Assembly: GCA_943735955.1 (NCBI GenBank)
Contig: OX030969.1
Coordinates: forward strand, 2,036,087-2,100,086
Direction of reading: 5' to 3'
Length of the DNA: 64,000 nt
DNA from: Piscicola geometra
Taxonomy: Eukaryota; Annelida; Clitellata; Hirudinida; Piscicolidae
Shown: in pieces, positions 56,380-64,000 of the stretch
Layout of the letters: each line of letters starts with the position of its first letter
How positions within the stretch are numbered: the stretch's first letter is position 1
Program-made: the position numbers and the translations under genes
Notes under the pieces: model-generated
What the model saw: only the letters and a program-made list of their open reading frames with translations
What the model was told of the DNA's origin: nothing
Database searches by the model: none

Positions 56380-57639
56380 TTAATGAGGAAGAAGTGCTCC
56401 ACAAAGAGAATGAGGTGTTAGGGCATAATAGTGAAAAACTTTCCGAACCCGATTGTGGATTGAACATTTTCCATTGCGGTCTGACGAAATACTGCCCATG
56501 ACTTCTTTTACGTTCTCAATTACCTGTGCAATATAGCTTGGTGGTTGGTGTGATGAATGGGGAAGAGAGGGATGATAAAAGTTTAATCCTACATCTTTTT
56601 TCATATCAATTTCTACATATTTTACATCCCATCCTCCTTTCATTTGATTTATTCGTCCCTTCCAACCTACTCACTTCTTCTGAGGCAGCAACCTTCCGCT
56701 TAAGAATAGAGTTGACGGTTTCATGATTGAGCTTGCCAAAGAAAGGATCTTTTTTCATATCGGATAGTTTCAAAAGTTTCACCTTTGGGATTACATGCTT
56801 ATGGTTTATGTATTTTATTGAAATATGATTTTGTGGCTTGAAAGGTGATAGATTGAAAAGGAATCTGATAAAATAAGTAAAGCAATATTGTTTGTTTAAA
56901 AGTTACAATTTAGTTTTTAATTCTCTAATTATCTATCTCCCTCCCTCAACCATCCAACACACCCATACCTCTTCAACACACTTTGCCTTCAACTGGTGGA
57001 GACCATATTGCTGTGCCAATAGCAACAATTTCAAGCTGCCTCCCTTGTCGAGAAGGACTTCTGTGTGGTTAGTGGAAATGAGGAAATGAGTGATGAAAGA
57101 ATGGGCAGAGATGAAGGCTTTGAAAGTAGGCACTCTTTATAAATAAAAAGCAGTTATGGTGGCAGATGAAAACCTTCACACTTCCTCTTAATGCCTTCTA
57201 TCTTATATTCGCGCACCAGAGGCAAAAGATTATCAACATTGGAGTCTGTGAGAAGGTGGCAGTGGGGGTGGTGAATGGGTGATGAAATGAGGATGTAGTA
57301 TGATGCAATACAAACGTGGTTACTTTATCTCTACATCCACGCATATCCTCTGTTTCCTCCCGTTTCCATTCGCAATCCACCTTCCCCCTAACCTGTCACA
57401 GGCTTCATAGGCGGGTAAATACACTGCAGAAGCTCAATCACATCTACCTTCTTCCCGGGCAGTTCAATCTTTTGTTCCTTCCTTTCCTTGAAGTCAGAAG
57501 TGAACATCGAATGAAAAACAGGAGACCACATTGCAAGCACTTCTTTGTGCACGTGGAGAAGTTTGTCTTCAACTTCGATCGAAACGCTTGAAAGAGGGTC
57601 ACGAATGCTGAAATCCTTCCATGTTTCTTCGTTCTCCAT
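56380..57639 (-). CDS. BTB/POZ domain protein, 5 exons, 220 aa
   Basis: Exons 57393-57639, 57174-57245, 56969-57060, 56675-56782, 56380-56523; total 663 bases, all junctions GT-AG and phase-consistent. Residues ~10-115 form a BTB domain: LSSVSIEVEDKLLHVHKEVL, MWSPVFHSMFTSDFKE, IELPGKKVDVIELLQCIYPP, VDNLLPLVREYKIEGIKRKC. A BACK-like helical part follows (LLLLAQQYGLHQLKAKCVEE, FFGKLNHETVNSILKRK). Ends ALTPHSLCGALLPH. BTB proteins dimerise and often bring substrates to Cul3 ligases; nothing here proves that role. No MATH domain upstream in this model. A fragment of a close paralogue is at 62554-62649. Confidence 0.88.
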
Positions 57640-57919
57640 GCTTAGATCTTTTAGATCTTTAATTGAGAAGTAAAAACAAGAAGTATTACAGCTTCTTAGT
57701 AAATACTAGAACATTTTGGGTTTGCCTTTCTAGATCTGCTTTAAAGCTGTTAAGTGTCAGCTGTGTAGCTTAGCCTCTTGACATTTGAATGGCACATTGT
57801 CTATGAGTCAAAGGCTGGTTGTTTTCAAAAGTGAAAAGTTGAATGAAACAGGAAGCTAAAGCGAAGTAATTGCATATGGAAGCAGATTCCTCAAATTACT
57901 TTCTGATTAGAGTCTGAAG

Positions 57920-58160
57920 ATCATGGGCGGCGATCCTGTGGGGGTCTTGAGGTCCGAACATCCCACTTTGTGGTAGTGAGGGGGTCTGCCTTAATGTGGA
58001 CCCTCCACTTTTTCAACAAAAACATTTTAAAACTCTTGTTTTGATGCGAACATAATCGTCAAACATGGCTTAAAACAGTATTTTTACATATTAATACATT
58101 GTGAGTATGTGTAGTTATAGTTAAAACTGTTTAGAATAAAACTTTTCATTGCTTACTTAA
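57920..58160 (-). repeat. GGACCCC repeat unit, inverted copy
   Basis: CATGGGCGGCGATCCTGTGG through GTGGACCCTCCAC and ATAATCGTCAAACATGG, the complement of the 54560-55190 units, placed just 5' of the BTB gene. Confidence 0.75.
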
Positions 58161-58216
58161 ATATTCGTATCAAAAAAAGTTTATAAAATCAACAGTTTCA
58201 TTTATTTCAAAAAGTA

Positions 58217-58742
<526 letters not shown>

Positions 58743-58795
58743 AGCAACCGCCACGAACGATATGCAAATGAGCTAAAAGTGGCGAATTTCGTTAA

Positions 58796-60591
58796 CCCAT
58801 TAACGCATACTGTCCTTTTTTAAGGACAGCAATAAAAAGTTTTTTTTATAATAGTTATCTTGATTATATTTATTATCTTTGCAATTAATCCTGTCCTATA
58901 TAAACTGAAGTCTTTGTTAAAAAAAATTTTTGTGATTTGAAATTGATAAATTGTTTCGATATTCTGATTTTTCAAGGCGATAACTAAATTTTTTGTGTTT
59001 TTGTCATGGCTCATGAAAAAAAGTTAGTTATAATTTTATTTAATGTCTACCATTCATAATTTATAATATTATTTTATTGTTATCCATTCTTATATCTTAT
59101 TTTAAAATAAATTTCATTTTACATGTAATATTATTTCCAAAAACTGTGTTTTATTGAGTGTCCTTTTTTAAGGACACTATGCAGTAATACAGATGGTAAA
59201 AAAAATTATTTTCAGATTCGCTCTTCATGAAGTCATTAGTATTTTGGAAGATGACAATGATTTCTTTTCAGCAGATATAGTCATGATTCCTCCTACTGAC
59301 CCAAACTGCTCTGATGAGGATAGTGGACCCGAGGATGGTGAAGGTACCCTAGATAATTTATCAAGAAACCAGCTAAATGCAGAAGCAGAAATAGTAATTT
59401 CCAAAATTGGGGAAGAGAAAACCACTATAATTAGAGAAGAAACTGCTGTGAAAAGGCCAGCTAAAATAAATTTAAATTGATCGGAGATGGACCAAAAAAG
59501 ACATTACTACTGGATTATTGGCAGATAATAGTTCAGAGGACAAATCAAATTTAGAAAAAATGTCTCCTCTCACATTGTTCAATTTATTTTTGGATGTACC
59601 AGTCATCAAGCTAATAACAGACATGTCAAATTTATATGACAGCCAAAAACTAAAACAGCTGAATGCTACTGAAAATGAATATAGAGTGGTGCTGGCTTTA
59701 CTCATGCTTTCAGGTTATGTTCCTTTTGCAAACGGCAGGATGTACTGGGAACAGAGCGACGATGTACACAATCTAGCTGTAAGCAATGCTATGACTGTCA
59801 ACAGATTTGAAGAGTTATTAAGATATTTGCATTGCAATGACAACGAGAAAATTAATAAGTTAGACAAGATGGCCAAAGTGCGTCCATTATTTGATGCTAT
59901 GAATGAAAGATTTCTCAAATTTTGGCCCAAAGAATGTCATTTGGCGATTGATGAATCAATGGTGCCATATTATGGAAGGCATTCATCAAAACAGTTTATC
60001 AGAGGAAAACCCATAAGGTTTGGATATAAAGTTTGGTGTCTAAATAATAGGCTTGGGTATTGGGTAACCTGTTACCCGTATCAAGGAGCCTCGGAAGAAT
60101 TCAATAGCGAATTAGGACTTGGTGGATCGGGGGTATCTAAACTAATAAAATGCTTACCAAAAGACACTCCATGTTATACTGAAATATTTATAATTTTTTC
60201 ATATGGTTTCAAACAGATCAAAAAAGAAAAAAAAGAATCCATGAATTTAGCTAAAAGCGTGTTGCAGATGTCCGATACGATGGAAAAGATCATTTTATTG
60301 GTAAAATTGAAGATGGCCAAAAAAGATGCAAGTAATGTGGAAAGAAAGTGGAAAAAAAATGCCTTAAATGTAATTTAGCTTTACATTTGGAGTGCTTCAG
60401 CATCTACCACGAATCGTGATTACCGTCAGTAGCAACGCATAGTGTCCTTTTTTAAGGACATTTTTTATTTTCATCATAACTTTTTTCGTATAAAATATTT
60501 TAGACTAGTTTTTTAATTTTATTTTTTAGAATCAGTTTTTCAATAAAATGTAAAAAAATTAATTAATTCCTTTGATTCATGCGTTAATGGG
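58796..60591 (+). mobile_element. piggyBac-like element 2, complete ends, deleted core
   Basis: TTAA at 58792-58795 and 60592-60595; ends CCCATTAACGCAT and ATGCGTTAATGGG are perfect inverted repeats, with subterminal GTCCTTTTTTAAGGAC palindromes at 58812, 59160 and 60444. Plus-strand transposase: acidic N-terminus (59193-59480), then 59518-60378 with NATENEYRVVLALLMLSGYV, FEELLRYLHCND and AIDESMVPYYGRHSSKQFIR (first catalytic Asp). After GLGGSGVSKLIKCLPKD the second and third Asp regions are gone, and the Cys-rich tail follows out of frame near 60310-60417. Could be mobilised in trans. Confidence 0.92.
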
Positions 60592-60595
60592 TTAA

Positions 60596-61224
60596 TATGT
60601 GCAATCAGCCCAATAAATTGCTTTTATTTAAGGTTCTAGCTTTTAAATAAAACTCAAATTGTAATTCAATGAAAGTTTAACCATTTTTTCATTAAACAAA
60701 TTAGATAAAAAGTAAAATTTAATTAACTAAGCTTAAAAAACCAATATTTAAAACTGAATATCTTATCAAGTCAACTTTACGCTGTGTCATCTGGAATTTT
60801 TGAATCGACACCTACTTGTTCATTTTTCAAATCCGCAAATCAAAATATAATGTATATAAATGAATTATATATCGTTAAAATCGTATTTGAATTTCCTACT
60901 TCAAACCGAAAGCTAGAAAAAAATTTCTTAAATAGTTAAACGAGAAAACAAACTTTAAATTGTTCACTTTGAATTTAAAATAATTTTTAAAATATAATTA
61001 AAATCTAACAAATACATTCTGAAAGTACATTTCCTAATCTTTCAAATGATATCAACTTCATTGAAAAAAAGTGCTCCTCCGTTTGTTATTTTAAAACTAA
61101 AAATCATACGTATAGCATTTTATTAAATGTAAAGCGCATCACAATTAAGATTTTGTTTTTATATCGTCTGCTGAATAGTTGACGCCGTTTAAAGGCTAAA
61201 TTTCTATATTATTTGAAAATTACA
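60596..61224. other. No gene seen
   Basis: AT-rich DNA between two transposons; a TATAATGTATATAAATG stretch but no supported frame. Confidence 0.5.
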
Positions 61225-61227
61225 CTG

Positions 61228-62550
61228 GGCAACAAAAAATTTGCTGTCAGAGGTTTTTTGATGGATTTAGTATAATTTCATAGTGCTGAATTCAAAAATG
61301 ATATTCTCTTTGTTTAATCAGGTCAACTTTTTTATCTATGGTCTCGGGACCGTTTTATTTATTCTTCATATATAAAGAATATTTAATGTTGTTTTTTAGC
61401 TATTTTTTATATTTCTGAAATTCAAATAATTTATTTTTATTTAGTTATTAAAAGTTTATTTGAATTTTAAGTAAATATATTTTCTATATTTAGTAGATAA
61501 AATGAAAAAAGCTAGAAGGCATTGCCAAAACAACCCAGACGTTTTTTGTTATATATGCGGTGAGTATACTCTACTTTCTAACCGAAATCCAGTGACTAAT
61601 TTCATGAAGGTGGCTTACCACAGCTATTTTAAATTTAAGCTTGGTGACCAAGATAAAAATTGGGCTCCACACATGGTGTGCAAGACATACACAGAGAATC
61701 TGTGTCGTTGGACCAAAGGCAAGATGAGTAGCTTAAAGTTTGGTATTCCTATGGTTTGGAGAGAACCAAAAAACCACCCTATCGACTGTTATTTTTGTGC
61801 TGTTGATGTAAAAGGAATTAATAAAAATAACAGAAATAGTCTTGAATATCCTGATCTGGAATCCGCACGAAACTCCTGTACCTGTTTCCACAGAAAGTGA
61901 TAAAAATTCATCTGTTGAGGAGAAAGAAGATGATGATGACGTATTAGTTTATGAAGATGTTCCAAATCCATTTTTACAAATGTAGGTAAATGTTCGTGAT
62001 CTCAACTTATCTAAATCAGCTGCTGAACTTTTAGCATCGAGACTGAAAGATAAAAATATTCTTTGTGACGATGTTCGAATCACTTTTTATCGAAACAGAC
62101 ATCAAGAGTACCTGCATTTTTTTGCTGGACAATGAAAAAAGATGTGTCTACAAATGAGCACTCTAGAAGTTGCAAAAAAAGACAATTTATGCCTTGATTG
62201 TTTAATAAAAAACTTGAAACTCTTTTTTTTGTTATTTTTTACTTACACTTACTATTTAAAAAACTAATGAATTTGAAGTTTTAAATATGTTAAATTTATG
62301 TTGTATTAAACATTATTTTTTTTTAATAAACAGACTCTAAAAAAATAGTAATATAAAAATATGAAAAAACCGCAAAAAATGTCAGAGAGATTTAATTGAA
62401 AATCTCAATTCATTGAAATTAAAATAACTTGAAAACTTGACCTGATACAGAAAAGCTGAAATCATTTTTGAAATCAGCAGCTAAAATTCTGTATAAATCA
62501 GTTTAAAAAGTTCAGACAGCAGACATTTTTTTGTTTTTTGTTGCCTTGTG
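61228..62550 (+). mobile_element. DNA transposon with CACTGGGCAAC ends and a zinc-finger-type frame
   Basis: Left end CACTGGGCAACAAAAAATTT, right end inverted CACAAGGCAACAAAAAACAA, with TTA on both sides. Plus-strand frame 61502-61900 and its frameshifted continuation to ~61985 read CYICGEYTLLSNRNPVTNF, YHSYFKFKLGDQDKNWAPH, FGIPMVWREPKNHPIDCYFC, then NLSKSAAELLASRLKDKNIL. I recall this arrangement from repetitive predicted proteins in several invertebrates, linked to DNA transposons, but I cannot give a family name. Truncated by a stop after ~62135. Confidence 0.7.
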
Positions 62551-62553
62551 TTA

Positions 62554-62649
62554 TTTGTGCACGTGGAGAAGTTTGTCTTCAACTTCGATTAAGACGCTGG
62601 AAAGAGGGTCAGGAATGCTGGAATCATCACACTTTTCTTTGGCATCCAT
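62554..62649 (-). pseudogene. BTB gene fragment, paralogue of 56380-57639
   Basis: Minus strand MDAKEKCDDSSIPDPLSSVL then EVEDKLLHVHK, matching the first ~32 residues of the intact BTB gene. It stops exactly at the end of the adjacent transposon, and the rest of the domain is not found on the far side, so it is a truncated copy. Confidence 0.85.
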
Positions 62650-62889
62650 TATTAGAAAGTTTGAATTACTTTTAAAAAAAGGATCTTTTATTATCTCAAG
62701 TTTCTTATCAAGTTTCAAGTTTATATCTAAAATTATCTTAAAAGCGTTTATGAGAAAATAGGAAAAATCACACGTTTACTTTTCAACTTTCAGTTTCTCT
62801 TTATATACTGAAGCCGGCTTTAGCGCGAAATTTTTTAAACACATGTACACATAGATATCCTACAAACAACAAGTAGTATGTATGTATGT

Positions 62890-64000
62890 ATTAGAGGTCG
62901 GACATGGACGATTATTCATTCCCGGTCCCGTCCCGTTCCCGATGGAACATCAGAATTTTGATTCCCGTCCCGTCCCGTTCCCGAATTTTTTTTCACCGTC
63001 CCGACTGGTCCCAAACTTGCTAGAAATGTTAGAAACATTTCTTAAAATTTATTATTTGAAAGTCAGAGAATATTTCTTTACAAAAATAAAAAAAACACGG
63101 TTTAAATTTCAAATATTTCTTGAAATGAAAGTATTGAAGTTAGTCATTGTTTTTGAGTAATTCAATCGAGTCTTTATTGCTTTTCACACGGGTTAAACCG
63201 TTAAGAGTTTCAGCTTTCAAATTAGATGATTTTGGGTCTGAAGTTAAACGACCACATATTGAAAAATTCCGTTTACAGCAATATAACTTGCAGATATACT
63301 AAAAAAAATTGGGCTACTTCTTGTAGTATTTTAAAATTGCTTATTTTATTCCAATAAAATAAAACTTCTTTATAATTTTCAATTTTTTTATTTTTTTGAG
63401 ATGTAATTGTGAATATTTGTACAATTCATCCTCTTCTGAATTTTTTTCTTCGTTTATTATTATTAATTCTTCAATAATGTTAGAAATATGTTTTTTGACA
63501 ACATTCTTATTCTCCACAACTGCAAATATATAATCATTCGTATAATTTGATAGTATAATAATTTTATTATAATTTTTACGTTATAAAAACAAACATAATA
63601 GGTCTAAATAACCATCATTTGTTTTTTTTCTCAACGACACTGCAGCTTGGTCTGGCTGTACAAAAAAAGAATTAAATTTCTCTAATGAAAGTCTTGGTAT
63701 TTATTTCTTTTCTATCCCAAACTTTTTTCTTATTATTCTTTCATACTGGGGATGCAACAGACATGCTGTCATAGGAATAAGATCAATAGCATCTTTTCTT
63801 TTGTCGAAATGATCAACTGAGCAATCATTTGGAGATTAATCATTCAAATTCAAAGTATTAATTTATAAAATTAAAATAATATAACTGACCATTTTGATTT
63901 CATCTGAAAAGTTTTCATCATCTCCCTAATCTTTGGACTCATCATAACCACTTCAAATGTGGTGTTGGAGATTTCGACATTGGCAATGGTGGCTTCGTTA
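62890..64000 (-). mobile_element. hAT element, 3' part, runs off the window
   Basis: ATTAGAGGTCGGACATGG then CCCGTCCCGTTCCCG repeats form the element end (62890-63010). Minus-strand frames further right are transposase: near 63180-63290 FSICGRLTSDPKSSNLKAET, the hAT dimerisation region, and near 63660-63810 KDAIDLIPMTACLLHPQYER. Stops and frameshifts are present. Shares its end with 47488-47650. Confidence 0.75.

Overview
The window is AT-rich animal DNA: split genes with GT-AG introns, metazoan protein families (C-type lectin, hemopexin-type matrix metalloproteinase, F-type lectin, BTB), two tRNA-derived SINE families, several LINEs and many cut-and-paste transposons. Degenerate TTAACCCTAACC-type repeats point to a TTAGGG-type telomere lineage, which argues against most arthropods and nematodes. 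I cannot name the species. All exon models were assembled by eye from reading frames, splice signals and phase agreement.

Layout. 1-2 kb: microsatellites. 2.2-4.4 kb: a CR1/L2-like LINE split by a SINE, then a copy of a GCGCAACC-ended repeat. 4.7-15.3 kb: seven U5 spliceosomal RNA genes, all on the + strand, in two ~5 kb tandem units (three genes each) plus a seventh variant copy. Each unit also carries a minus-strand LINE tail and a ~1 kb palindrome-rich element. 15.36-16.28 kb: an 18-bp minisatellite (~50 copies) directly after the last U5 copy. 16.5-18.2 kb: a DNA transposon with TIRs. 18.9-19.8 kb: a three-exon secreted C-type lectin. 20.4-28.9 kb: a membrane-anchored matrix metalloproteinase whose 5.4 kb intron is full of a 15-bp satellite, telomere-like repeats and a piggyBac derivative. 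29-32 kb: telomere-like repeats and a second copy of the palindrome-rich element plus a conserved flank.

32.8-47.1 kb, minus strand: two paralogues of what looks like an unusual receptor. The 41.3-47.1 kb gene has six exons that close in frame (668 codons plus stop): signal peptide, F-type lectin (fucolectin) domain, Thr-rich mucin-like stalk, one transmembrane helix and a long Lys/Glu-rich cytoplasmic tail with SPQHK repeats. A LINE sits in its third intron. The 32.8-37.0 kb paralogue is broken by a LINE tail and by a 1.2 kb transposon with a clean 8-bp target duplication.

47-55 kb: hAT-type remnants, a TIR element, two SINE copies and one hAT inserted into another. 56.4-57.6 kb: an intact five-exon BTB gene (220 aa). 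58.2-64 kb: a (TAC)n array, a TTAA-flanked piggyBac with complete ends but a deleted catalytic core, a third DNA transposon next to a BTB paralogue fragment, and the edge of a hAT transposase.

Most of the sequence is mobile or tandem repeat. The likely functional content is the U5 cluster, the C-type lectin, the metalloproteinase, the F-type-lectin receptor and the BTB gene.
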